Below are positions 47,068 through 55,568 of a DNA stretch of 64,000 nt, in pieces. The notes under the pieces are model-generated. The model had not been told where the DNA came from. It searched no databases and was given only the letters and a program-made list of their open reading frames with translations. Source of the DNA: Salegentibacter sp. 24 (lineage in GTDB: Bacteria; Bacteroidota; Bacteroidia; Flavobacteriales; Flavobacteriaceae); contig NZ_SNWE01000001.1 in assembly GCF_004362395.1 (NCBI RefSeq), positions 1 to 64,000 on the forward strand, in the 5' to 3' direction. The position numbers were made by a program, and so were the translations under genes. Position 1 is the first letter of the stretch. Each line of letters opens with the position of its first letter.

Positions 47068-47075
47068 CAAAAATA
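47068..47075 (-). promoter_or_regulatory. Candidate -7 promoter element of the LacI gene
   Basis: TATTTTTG on the minus strand matches TAnnTTTG, 43 bases before the LacI ATG. No TTG was found at the ideal -33 distance. Confidence 0.45.
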
Positions 47076-47188
47076 AAAAAAAAGCTCATAAAATGATTTT
47101 ATTCAAGAAAATTGTCACTGAAAACTTACAATATATAGTGAATTGTATTTTTATGTCTAAAAATCTGCAATAAATAAAGAAAATATGA

Positions 47189-47202
47189 AGTAATCGATTT
47201 CA
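47189..47202. promoter_or_regulatory. Imperfect operator between lacI and GH28
   Basis: AGTAATCGATTTCA matches 12 of 14 positions of the perfect palindrome. It could serve autoregulation of the LacI gene or act as an auxiliary site for operator 3, 143 bases away. Confidence 0.4.
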
Positions 47203-47323
47203 TTTTTGAACAAATGGTAATAAATTGTACAAGAATTTAGGTGTTATTTAGGTTAAATGGGAAATTTTAAAGCCATAATCTAATAATATATAAGATTATC
47301 TAGGGCGTTTATTATTTATTTTA

Positions 47324-47345
47324 TACTTTAGTGTAATCGATTACA
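47324..47345 (+). promoter_or_regulatory. Operator 3 with weak promoter of block C
   Basis: The perfect palindrome TGTAATCGATTACA lies at 47332-47345, 22 bases before the GH28 ATG. It is preceded directly by TACTTTAG, a one-mismatch version of the -7 element, in the same register as at the other two sites. No TTG is at the -33 position, so this promoter may be weaker. Confidence 0.7.
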
Positions 47346-47367
47346 GTAATTTCTAATTTCCAATAAA

Positions 47368-48831
47368 ATGAATATAAAAAATAAAGCCTGCTTTAAAATT
47401 TTAATTTTAGTCCTAATAGGAGTTGTAATGTTTTCCTGTAAAAATAATGCAAAAGATAAATCTGAAATAACCCAGAATTCAGAAATGAGTCCTTCGGAAA
47501 AGGCATGGGAAAAAGCTGATGAAATAATTAAAAATATAACTGTTCCTAAATTCAAGGATACTGTTTTCAACGTTATGGATTATGGAGCAGTGGCCGATGG
47601 AAAAACAGACAATACAATAGCCTTTGCCGATGCTATTGGCGCCTGCTCGGAATCAGGTGGTGGAAAAGTATTGGTTCCAGAGGGAAAATATCTTACAGGT
47701 CCTATTCATTTAAAGAGCAATGTAAATTTTCATATTGCGGAAAACACCGAAATTCTATTTACCAAGGATAAAAAGGCCTACTTACCGGTGGTTCATACAT
47801 CTTATGAAGGAATGGAATTCATGAGTTATTCTCCTATGATTTACGCTTACAAACAGAAAAATATTGCTGTAACCGGAAAAGGTGTATTTAACGGACAGGC
47901 CGATAATGAGAACTGGTGGCCCTGGAGTGGTGCCGAGCGCTATGGATATAAGCAAGGTCAGCCTCAACAGCGTGATGATCACAACCTGCCGCGTTTGAGT
48001 AAGATGGTCGAAGATGGTGTTGCTGTAGAAGAACGAATTTTTGGCGAAGGCCATCAGTTTCGGGTGCCGTTTTTTGAGCCTTTTGAATGTGAAAATGTAC
48101 TGATAAAAGGGGTGAAGTTTATAAAAGCTCCATTCTGGGTCATGCATCCAACAAAATCTAATAATGTTACTGTAGATGGAGTAACTGTTGAAAGTCATGG
48201 GCCAAATAATGATGGTTGTAATCCGGAATACAGTAAAAATGTTCATATTAAAAACTGTCTTTTCGACACTGGTGATGATTGTATAGCTATAAAATCCGGT
48301 AGAGATAATGATGGAAGGCGCGTAGGGATAAGCAGCGAAAACATCGTAGTTGAAAATTGTGTTATGAAAGACGGTCACGGGGGCGTGGTAATGGGGAGTG
48401 AAATTTCCGGTGGTGTTCGCAATGTATTCGTTAGAAACTGTGAAATGAACAGCCCGAATCTGGATCGAGCAATTAGAATAAAGACCAATACCCGTCGTGG
48501 CGGAACTATTGAAGATATTTATGTGAAAAATTTAAAAGTTGGTCAGGTTAAAGAAGCTGTTTTAAAGATAAACACCCATTATGGAATTTATGAAAATCAA
48601 GAAGGAAACCATATGCCGGTAATTAGAAATATATATTTAGAAAATGTAGATGTTGAAAATGGTGGTGAATATGGAATTTTGATTAGAGGGAGAGAAGAGT
48701 CTCCAGTTTCGGGAGTTTATTTTACAGATGTCACTATCGAAAAGGCAGAAACCCCTCTTTTAATAGAAAATGCAAATGATGTAGAATTTAAGAACACCAC
48801 CATTAATGGTGAGCAAATAACCTATGAGTAA
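47368..48831 (+). CDS. GH28 polygalacturonase-type glycosidase, lipoprotein
   Basis: 487 residues. Lipobox FSC with Cys24. Parallel beta-helix with every GH28 signature: NND (Asp282), DTGDDC (Asp303, Asp304), GHGG (His337) and RIK (Arg370, Lys372). It hydrolyses alpha-1,4-galacturonosidic bonds; the single-domain lipoprotein form in Bacteroidota is often an exo-acting enzyme that releases galacturonic acid. This would supply the saturated substrate for UxaC. It is the first gene of block C. Confidence 0.93.
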   Translation: MNIKNKACFKILILVLIGVVMFSCKNNAKDKSEITQNSEMSPSEKAWEKADEIIKNITVPKFKDTVFNVMDYGAVADGKTDNTIAFADAIGACSESGGGKVLVPEGKYLTGPIHLKSNVNFHIAENTEILFTKDKKAYLPVVHTSYEGMEFMSYSPMIYAYKQKNIAVTGKGVFNGQADNENWWPWSGAERYGYKQGQPQQRDDHNLPRLSKMVEDGVAVEERIFGEGHQFRVPFFEPFECENVLIKGVKFIKAPFWVMHPTKSNNVTVDGVTVESHGPNNDGCNPEYSKNVHIKNCLFDTGDDCIAIKSGRDNDGRRVGISSENIVVENCVMKDGHGGVVMGSEISGGVRNVFVRNCEMNSPNLDRAIRIKTNTRRGGTIEDIYVKNLKVGQVKEAVLKINTHYGIYENQEGNHMPVIRNIYLENVDVENGGEYGILIRGREESPVSGVYFTDVTIEKAETPLLIENANDVEFKNTTINGEQITYE

Positions 48832-48890
48832 ATAGTTTTCAAGTTGGTTTTTTTCATGCAGATATCTAAAGTGATTTTACAGTGTGTGAT

Positions 48891-48953
48891 TATGGTATTT
48901 GGGTGTGCGGATATCTGTACATTAAGTTGAACGCACCCTTATACCATATTTTT
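48891..48953 (+). terminator. Long hairpin after the GH28 gene
   Basis: TATGGTAT and GGGTG/GCG at 48891-48909 pair with the complement at 48932-48948 (one bulge and a two-base mismatch), with a 22-base loop. Five T follow. The loop repeats a GATATCT word also found at 48861. It is a terminator or attenuator before the CE8 gene. Confidence 0.65.
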
Positions 48954-49001
48954 GAAATGAATCTATTCTTTTTTTGTTCTTATGCTAATAACTAAAATTT
49001 A

Positions 49002-50000
49002 ATGAACTTGAATAAACTTTTTTTTCTTCCCGTTTTTTTTCTGATTTTTAATCTTTCTGCCCAAGATTCTAGTACTGTTTATCGTTCTATAACGGTAGAT
49101 AAAAAAGGGGGAGGAGATTTCACTGAAATTCAAAACGCTATTAATTCTACTCGAGACCTGGGTCCGGGTTTTGTTGAGATTCACATTAAGAATGGGGTTT
49201 ATAATGAGAAGCTCGAGATCCCAACCTGGAAACATAAGCTTCGATTAATAGGAGAGGACCAAAACAAAACAGTTATTATCAATCATGACTATTCTGGAAA
49301 AAAAGATAGTTTGACTGGGACAGCACTTTCTACTTTTACCTCCTATACTCTTTTGGTTGCAGGTGATGAAATTGAAATTGAAAACATTACCATAAAAAAT
49401 GGTTCTTGCGGGCAAGGACAGGCTGTGGCTTTACATGTAGAGGGGGATAAATTTATCGCCAAAAATGTTAATCTTATTGGTTGTCAGGATACTTTATATG
49501 CTGCAACCCAATGCAGCCGGCAGTATTATAAAAATTGTTATATAGAAGGTACAACTGATTTTATTTTTGGACAGGCTACAGCTGTATTTGAAGAGTGTAC
49601 CATTAAAAGTTTACGCGATTCTTATATTACTGCAGCGGCCACAACTCCACATCAGGAGTTCGGTTTCGTGTTTTTAAATTGTAAATTAATTGCTGCCGAA
49701 GGTGTTAATGAGGTTTACTTGGGAAGACCATGGAGACCATATGCTCAAACTGTTTTTATTAATTCTGAATTTGGAGATCATATTGTACCTGAAGGATGGG
49801 ACCCATGGGATGGCGATGAAATGTTTCCTAATAAGCAGAAAACTGCGTTCTATGCAGAGTATAATAACTCTGGCCCTGGTGCTAAAATTTCAGAAAGAGT
49901 AAAATGGTCAAAGCAACTTAGTGAAAAAGAAGCGAAGACTTATACCGTTGAGAATGTTTTAAGCGGGCACGACAAGTGGGAGCCGATTAGAAGGAATTAA
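49002..50000 (+). CDS. CE8 pectin methylesterase, second copy
   Basis: 332 residues. Signal peptide ending LSAQ-D. The catalytic set is complete: Gln140 (GQAVAL), Gln162-Asp163 (CQDTLY), Asp186 (DFIFG) and Arg242 (GRPW). It differs from the block A copy in loops and in a Cys-containing stretch before GQGQAVAL, so substrate preference may differ (polymer versus oligomer). PL9 follows after 17 bases. Confidence 0.92.
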   Translation: MNLNKLFFLPVFFLIFNLSAQDSSTVYRSITVDKKGGGDFTEIQNAINSTRDLGPGFVEIHIKNGVYNEKLEIPTWKHKLRLIGEDQNKTVIINHDYSGKKDSLTGTALSTFTSYTLLVAGDEIEIENITIKNGSCGQGQAVALHVEGDKFIAKNVNLIGCQDTLYAATQCSRQYYKNCYIEGTTDFIFGQATAVFEECTIKSLRDSYITAAATTPHQEFGFVFLNCKLIAAEGVNEVYLGRPWRPYAQTVFINSEFGDHIVPEGWDPWDGDEMFPNKQKTAFYAEYNNSGPGAKISERVKWSKQLSEKEAKTYTVENVLSGHDKWEPIRRN

Positions 50001-50017
50001 GAACTCTACATGAAAAA

Positions 50018-51268
50018 ATGAAAAACCTAGAAAGACTATTTCTCTATACAGCTGTTTTCCCGCTGATATTAATTTCCTGCAACACTCAAGACGCTTCAAC
50101 TGAAATTGAAAATCCGCATTCAGAAAATCCCATTGAGGCCCCTTTAGAAAATAGCGTGATTATAGTAGAAAATAGTGATGAACTAATAACGGCTCTTTCA
50201 AAAGTTAAAGTAGGAGATTCTATTGTTGTAAAGGAAGGAACTTATGAATTGGATAGCAAAATTCGCATTTTTAAATCGGGTACTGCCGATAAAAAAATAT
50301 CCTTGACTGCAGCTGCTGATGGAGAACGACCAATATTTGATTTCTCCTCGATGAGCGAAAGTTCTAGCAATCATGGAATCGTTTTGAATGCGGATTTTTG
50401 GCATATAAAAGGACTTGAAATTTTTGGAGCAGGTGATAATGGAATGAAAATCGAAGGGAATAATAATATAATTGAATTTTGTAGTTTTTCAGAATGTCAT
50501 GATACGGGTTTGCAACTAGATAATGGTGCCGCTAATAATACCATTTTAAATTGTGATTCTTTTTTTAATGCAGATTCCAGCCTTGAAAATGCAGATGGCT
50601 TTGCCTGCAAACTTAGCGCAGGTACAGGTAATAAATTTATAGGCTGTCGCGCCTGGCAGAATCTCGATGACGGTTATGACGGATATCTCCGTGATACTGA
50701 TAATATCAAAACGATTTATGAAAATTGTTGGGCTTTCAAAAACGGATATCTGAAGAATGGTATTAGAGGATCCGGAGATGGTAATGGCTTTAAAACTGGC
50801 GGTAGTGATGATAAAAATTTAAAGCATCACGCCAGTTATTACAATTGCATAGCTACTGGAAACACAGGCGATGGTTTTGATCATAATAGTAATCGTGGAG
50901 ATATCCTGATTTATAATTGTACTGCTTATAATAATGATAAGGATAATTTTGGGTTTGGAGGAACAAATCGGGTAGGCAAGCTGGTGATAAAAAATTCAGC
51001 GGTTCTTGGAGCACCGGGTAATTTTAAAGCTGATGAAATCAATGTATCTCACAATAGTTGGGAGGAAGCTATATCTGCAACTGAAAATGACTTCGTAAGT
51101 CTTAAAATTGATGAACTAATGGCTATCCGAAAAGCTGATGGGAGTCTTCCGGAAGTCAATTTTATGCATCTTACTCAAGGTAGTGATTTAATTAATGCCG
51201 GAATAGATGTTGGTATTCCTTATAATGGCAGTGCACCTGATTTGGGTGTTTTTGAATATGCGAACTAA
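50018..51268 (+). CDS. PL9-type pectate lyase, lipoprotein
   Basis: 416 residues. Lipobox ISC with Cys21, an acidic proline-containing linker, then a beta-helix domain. The PL9 calcium-site aspartates are visible (Asp193 in NADGF, Asp217/218/221 in LDDGYDGY), as is the catalytic Lys259 in GNGFKTGG. It cleaves polygalacturonate; some family members also attack rhamnogalacturonan. With PL1 and PL10 this makes three lyase families in one locus. Confidence 0.88.
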   Translation: MKNLERLFLYTAVFPLILISCNTQDASTEIENPHSENPIEAPLENSVIIVENSDELITALSKVKVGDSIVVKEGTYELDSKIRIFKSGTADKKISLTAAADGERPIFDFSSMSESSSNHGIVLNADFWHIKGLEIFGAGDNGMKIEGNNNIIEFCSFSECHDTGLQLDNGAANNTILNCDSFFNADSSLENADGFACKLSAGTGNKFIGCRAWQNLDDGYDGYLRDTDNIKTIYENCWAFKNGYLKNGIRGSGDGNGFKTGGSDDKNLKHHASYYNCIATGNTGDGFDHNSNRGDILIYNCTAYNNDKDNFGFGGTNRVGKLVIKNSAVLGAPGNFKADEINVSHNSWEEAISATENDFVSLKIDELMAIRKADGSLPEVNFMHLTQGSDLINAGIDVGIPYNGSAPDLGVFEYAN

Positions 51269-51288
51269 CTTAGAATAAAATAAATAAA

Positions 51289-52065
51289 ATGAAATATTCC
51301 CTTTCCCTTATAATTGTTTTTTTTTTCCTTGTTATTTCAACACAAAATCAGACTAGACTATATCTCATTGGGGATTCTACAATGTCTGATAAAAGAGAAC
51401 CAAAAAAAAATCCTGAACACGGATGGGGACAGGTCTTACCGGAATTTTTAACCGATGAACTTAAGGTTGAAAATCATGCAGTGAACGGTCGAAGTACTAA
51501 AAGTTTTATAGATCAAGGCAGATGGAAAAAAGTTTTAGAGAAGCTGCAGCCCGGTGACTATGTGTTTATTCAGTTTGGGCATAATGACCAAAAATTCAAA
51601 GCTCCAACAAGATTTACTAATCCTTTTACAGGATACCGAAGTAATTTGGAAAAATTTGTAAAGGAAACCAGGGAAAGGGGAGCGAAGCCTATTCTTTTTA
51701 GTTCAATCGTAAGAAGAAATTTTAATGAATACGGAACTTTAATCGACACCCACGGTGATTATCCATTAGTAGCTCGATTGGTAGCAGAAGATTTAAAAGT
51801 TCCCTTTGTAGATTTACAGCGACAAACCGAGAAATTAGAACTGTTTTACGGAAAAGAAGGTTCTAAAGCATTACATCTTCATTTTGCTCCAGGAGAAAAT
51901 GATTATTATCCTGACGGAATATCAGACGATACACATCTCTCTAAAAAGGGGGCAAGAATGGTAGCCAGACTTGCTTTAAAAGAAATGGCAAAATTAGACC
52001 CCGATTTTAAATCCTATATTAAAAAAAGAGTATTAGAAAAGAAGATCCCTGGGCGTAATAAATAA
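51289..52065 (+). CDS. CE12-type rhamnogalacturonan acetylesterase
   Basis: 258 residues. N-terminal signal peptide, then an SGNH hydrolase: Ser30 in [22 protein letters not shown] and the Asp/His pair in SDDTHLS near the C-terminus. It corresponds to domain 1 of the two-domain esterase in block A but is a free-standing enzyme. It removes acetyl groups from the pectin backbone. Confidence 0.9.
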   Translation: MKYSLSLIIVFFFLVISTQNQTRLYLIGDSTMSDKREPKKNPEHGWGQVLPEFLTDELKVENHAVNGRSTKSFIDQGRWKKVLEKLQPGDYVFIQFGHNDQKFKAPTRFTNPFTGYRSNLEKFVKETRERGAKPILFSSIVRRNFNEYGTLIDTHGDYPLVARLVAEDLKVPFVDLQRQTEKLELFYGKEGSKALHLHFAPGENDYYPDGISDDTHLSKKGARMVARLALKEMAKLDPDFKSYIKKRVLEKKIPGRNK

Positions 52066-52133
52066 TTTGAGCCTAACTTATAGGGGTAAATCACTGCTTA
52101 ACTGTTTTTATAAATTTTATAGTTTTTCTAATT

Positions 52134-53141
52134 ATGAATAGACATATCACTCTTGGCGAATTTATTGTAGAAAACCAAAAGGATTTTCCTTATGCCAAAG
52201 GAGAGTTAAGCGGATTGCTCAGTTCTATAAGATTGGCCGGTAAAGTTGTTAATCAGGCGATAAACAAAGCGGGATTGGCAGAAATTCTTGGGAAAACGGG
52301 ACAGGAAAATATTCAGGGTGAATCTCAGGGTAAATTGGATGTTATGGCCAATGATGTTTTTGTTGAGACTTTGCGAAATCGTGGGGAAATATGCGGTCTA
52401 GTTTCTGAAGAATTGGAAGATTTTATTGCCTTCGAGGGAGATTTAAATAAGGAAGCTAAATATGTTGTTCTTATGGATCCATTGGACGGTTCCTCAAACA
52501 TTGATGTAGGAATAACTGTGGGTACGATTTTCAGCATTTACCGGAGAAAATCTAAAGTTGGAAATAAGGTGGAACTTGAAGATTTTCTGCAACCTGGTGT
52601 CAATCAGGTTGCAGCTGGATATATTCTTTATGGCACTTCTACTTTACTAGTTTATACCACTGGAAACGGAGTAAACGGTTTTACTTTTGATCCGGGTATT
52701 GGATCCTTTTTTCTCTCTCATCCTAACATAAAAATTCCGGACTCCGGAAATATTTATTCTGTTAACGAAGGAAATTATGTTCATTTTCCTACTGGTGTAA
52801 AGCAATTTATCAAATGGTTGCAAGAGTTAAATGAAAGCGAAGGGCGACCATACACGGCAAGGTACACAGGATCTCTAGTGGCCGATTTTCATCGAAATAT
52901 TCTTTTAGGAGGGATTTATTTTTATCCTCAGGGAACTACTGCACCAAAAGGAAAATTACGACTCTTATATGAAGGTAATCCTATAGCATTTATAACCGAA
53001 CAATCCGGTGGGAAGTGTACAAATGGTTTCCGACGAATAATGGAAATTCAACCAAAAGAACTTCACCAGCGGATTCCGTTTTACTGCGGGAATAAAATTT
53101 TAGTAGAAAAGGCAGAAGAATTTTTAAGACAATATGATTAA
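52134..53141 (+). CDS. fbp: Fructose-1,6-bisphosphatase class I
   Basis: 335 residues, normal length. Metal and substrate motifs are [21 protein letters not shown], the [14 protein letters not shown] block, [15 protein letters not shown] and the [14 protein letters not shown] end. It releases phosphate from fructose 1,6-bisphosphate, the key step of gluconeogenesis. It lies in the middle of block C, 68 bases after the CE12 gene and 3 bases before kdgF. Growth on uronates yields pyruvate and triose phosphate, so this placement makes sense as a dedicated supply of hexose phosphate. Whether another fbp exists elsewhere is unknown. Confidence 0.95.
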   Translation: MNRHITLGEFIVENQKDFPYAKGELSGLLSSIRLAGKVVNQAINKAGLAEILGKTGQENIQGESQGKLDVMANDVFVETLRNRGEICGLVSEELEDFIAFEGDLNKEAKYVVLMDPLDGSSNIDVGITVGTIFSIYRRKSKVGNKVELEDFLQPGVNQVAAGYILYGTSTLLVYTTGNGVNGFTFDPGIGSFFLSHPNIKIPDSGNIYSVNEGNYVHFPTGVKQFIKWLQELNESEGRPYTARYTGSLVADFHRNILLGGIYFYPQGTTAPKGKLRLLYEGNPIAFITEQSGGKCTNGFRRIMEIQPKELHQRIPFYCGNKILVEKAEEFLRQYD

Positions 53142-53144
53142 AAT

Positions 53145-53516
53145 ATGAACGACTTAAAAACAAAGAAAAAAATTTTCTTTAAAGAAGCTGACACCAGTTG
53201 GGAAACCATAGATAAAGGTATTCAAAGACAGCTAGTAAATTACAACTCGCAAATTATGCAAGTCAAAGTAAGATTTGAAAAAGGGGCAATAGGCTATGAG
53301 CATAGTCACTTTCATACCCAAAGTACCTATGTGACTTCTGGAAAATTTGAGGTGGTAATCGATGGAAAGAGAGAAACGCTTTTGGAAGGAGATGGGTTTT
53401 TAGTGCCGCCGAACATAAAGCACGGTGTAAAGTGTTTGGAAGCAGGCGTGTTAATTGATGTCTTTAGTCCGTTACGTGAAGACATTTTATTGCAAACTTC
53501 ACATAAAATTGATTGA
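53145..53516 (+). CDS. kdgF: Cupin KdgF, unsaturated uronate ring-opening protein
   Basis: 123 residues, a single small cupin. The metal site is His53, His55, Gln59 (EHSHFHTQ) and His93 (PPNIKHG). The end VLIDVFSPLREDIL and the FEKGAIG segment match KdgF as I know it, which speeds conversion of 4,5-unsaturated galacturonate to the linear 5-keto-4-deoxyuronate. It bridges GH105/lyase products to KduI. Call based on sequence similarity by eye and on context; a generic cupin is the alternative. Confidence 0.8.
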   Translation: MNDLKTKKKIFFKEADTSWETIDKGIQRQLVNYNSQIMQVKVRFEKGAIGYEHSHFHTQSTYVTSGKFEVVIDGKRETLLEGDGFLVPPNIKHGVKCLEAGVLIDVFSPLREDILLQTSHKID

Positions 53517-53550
53517 AGCTTTGTAAATTATAATCATAAAAAATAAATCA

Positions 53551-54738
53551 ATGATATTTGAACAGAGTTGGCGTTGGTATGGGCCCAAGGATCCGGTAGA
53601 TCTTGAGATGATAAAGCAGGCTGGGGCGCACGGTGTCGTGACTGCTTTACACCATATTCCTGTTGGGGAAGTTTGGAGCGTCGCGGAAATTGAAAAAAGG
53701 ATTACAACATTAGAAGAAAGCAATAAAAAACATCCCTTTAGGTTACATTGGAATGTGGTTGAAAGCTTGCCGGTACACGAAGCTATAAAACTTGGTAAAC
53801 CAGAGCGTGATGAGTTTATAGAAAATTATAAAATAAGCCTCAGAAATCTTGGTAGGTGTGGTGTAAATATCATTTGTTACAATTTTATGCCCGTTCTGGA
53901 CTGGTTGCGAACCAACGTGAAATTTCAGTTAGAAGATGGTAGTACAGCATTGCTTCACGATAAAGTGGAGCTCGCTGTTTTCGATTTGTTCATTCTGAAA
54001 AGAGAAAATGCAGAAAGGGATTATTCCGATGATATTATAAAGGAAGCTAAAAAACGTTTTCAGAATAAAAGTAGCCAGGACCTGGCAATTCTGGAACAGA
54101 GTATGTTGATGGCACTTCCGGGAGATGATGAAGGTTTTACTCTTGAAAAATTAAAAAAAAGTCTAGCAACTTTCGATGGGATTTCTGCTGAAAGATTGCG
54201 AGAGCATTTGGTTCATTTTCTAAAAGAAGTAATTCCGGTAGCCGAGCAAAGCGGTGTAAAGATGGCCATTCATCCAGATGATCCGCCCTGGTCAGTATTT
54301 GGATTACCTCGAATTGTTAGCGATGTGGAAGATTTGGATTATTTGTTTAATACAGTGCCGTCAACTGCTAATGGACTTACCTTTTGCAGTGGTAGTTTAG
54401 GAGCTTCGGCACTTAATAATTTACCGGAAATCATTTCAAAATTTTATGAGCGAATTCATTTTGTTCATTTACGTTCGGTGCAACGAGAGAAATCAGATTA
54501 TTTCTATGAGGCCAATCACCTGGAAGGTAGCGTTGGAATGTTCGATTTGGTAAAAACCTTTTTTGATCTTCAGCAAAAAATTGGACGTGAACCAATACCA
54601 ATGCGACCGGATCACGGGCACGAAATGATGTATGATAAAGAAAAACAGTTTTATCCCGGTTATTCCGTAATAGGAAGAATGCGTGGATTAGCAGAATTAC
54701 GAGGTTTGGAAACTGGAATTATAAATTCTTATAAATAA
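53551..54738 (+). CDS. uxuA: Mannonate dehydratase
   Basis: 395 residues, the usual UxuA size. Segments: MIFEQSWRWYGPKDPVDLEMIKQAGAHGVVTALHHIP at the start, HWNVVESLPVHE, NFMPVLDW, MAIHPDDPPWSVFGLPRIV and FVHLRSV, which hold the metal-binding His, Asp and Cys of this TIM-barrel family. It dehydrates D-mannonate to KDG. It starts 34 bases after kdgF and precedes the SDR by 6 bases. Confidence 0.94.
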   Translation: MIFEQSWRWYGPKDPVDLEMIKQAGAHGVVTALHHIPVGEVWSVAEIEKRITTLEESNKKHPFRLHWNVVESLPVHEAIKLGKPERDEFIENYKISLRNLGRCGVNIICYNFMPVLDWLRTNVKFQLEDGSTALLHDKVELAVFDLFILKRENAERDYSDDIIKEAKKRFQNKSSQDLAILEQSMLMALPGDDEGFTLEKLKKSLATFDGISAERLREHLVHFLKEVIPVAEQSGVKMAIHPDDPPWSVFGLPRIVSDVEDLDYLFNTVPSTANGLTFCSGSLGASALNNLPEIISKFYERIHFVHLRSVQREKSDYFYEANHLEGSVGMFDLVKTFFDLQQKIGREPIPMRPDHGHEMMYDKEKQFYPGYSVIGRMRGLAELRGLETGIINSYK

Positions 54739-54744
54739 AATATA

Positions 54745-55551
54745 ATGTTAGATTTAGAAGGAAAAGTAGCGATAATTACTGGAGGAAATGGCGTCCTTGG
54801 TGGAGCTATGGCTCATGGTCTTGCAGCCCAAGGGGTTAAAGTGGGAATTTTAGGAAGATCTGCTGATACTGTTGGAGAAAGGGTTAAGGAAATTGAAGGT
54901 GCCGGGGGCGTAGCGATGAGTCTGGTAGCCGATGTGTTGGACCGAGAAGGCCTGGAAGAGGCTAAAGAAAGAGTCCTAAGTGCGTGGGATAAAATTGATA
55001 TTCTTGTCAATGGTGCAGGCGGAAATATGAAAGGCGCAACGATTGGACCAGATCAAAATTTTTTTGACCTATCCCTGGAGGATTTCAGCAAAGTCAATGA
55101 CCTGAATTTTAAAGGAACAGTACTTCCCACTTTTATTTTCGGAAAACCTATAGCTGGAGAAAAAAAAGGTAGTATTATTAATATTTCTTCCATGGCCGCG
55201 CAACAAGCACTTACCCGGGTGGTAGGTTATAGTGCTGCTAAAGCTGCGGTAGATAATTTCACGAAATGGTTGGCTGTGGAAATGGCGCAAAAATATGGGG
55301 ATGGAATTCGTGTAAATGCAATCGCACCAGGATTTTTTATCGGTGAGCAAAACCGTGATTTATTACTGAATAACGACGGCAGTCTGACGGCAAGGGGGGA
55401 AACCATTGTTTCCAATACCCCTATGAAACGTTTCGGAAAACCTGAAGAACTTCAAGGTGTAACCAATTGGCTTGCAAGTGAATATGCTTCATTTGTAACT
55501 GGCATAGTCGTTCCGGTAGATGGTGGTTTTGGTGCCTTTAGCGGCGTTTAA
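54745..55551 (+). CDS. uxuB: SDR-family D-mannonate oxidoreductase (fructuronate reductase)
   Basis: 268-residue short-chain dehydrogenase: TGGNGVLGGAMA glycine motif, NGAGG, Ser in NISSMAAQQ and the YSAAKAAV catalytic Tyr-Lys. E. coli UxuB is of a different, longer family; SDR-type mannonate oxidoreductases occur in Bacillus and Bacteroidota loci next to uxuA. Position between uxuA and uxaE supports reduction of fructuronate to mannonate. The gene symbol is functional, not homologous to E. coli uxuB. Confidence 0.82.
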   Translation: MLDLEGKVAIITGGNGVLGGAMAHGLAAQGVKVGILGRSADTVGERVKEIEGAGGVAMSLVADVLDREGLEEAKERVLSAWDKIDILVNGAGGNMKGATIGPDQNFFDLSLEDFSKVNDLNFKGTVLPTFIFGKPIAGEKKGSIINISSMAAQQALTRVVGYSAAKAAVDNFTKWLAVEMAQKYGDGIRVNAIAPGFFIGEQNRDLLLNNDGSLTARGETIVSNTPMKRFGKPEELQGVTNWLASEYASFVTGIVVPVDGGFGAFSGV

Positions 55552-55568
55552 CGCAACAATCTATAAAT

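Larger units (their letters stand above)
47025..47367. other. 343-bp divergent control region between lacI and GH28 genes
   Basis: It contains, from left to right, an inverted repeat (47051-47064), a -7 element for the LacI gene (47068-47075), an imperfect operator (47189-47202) and operator 3 (47332-47345). No coding sequence is seen. Confidence 0.65.
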
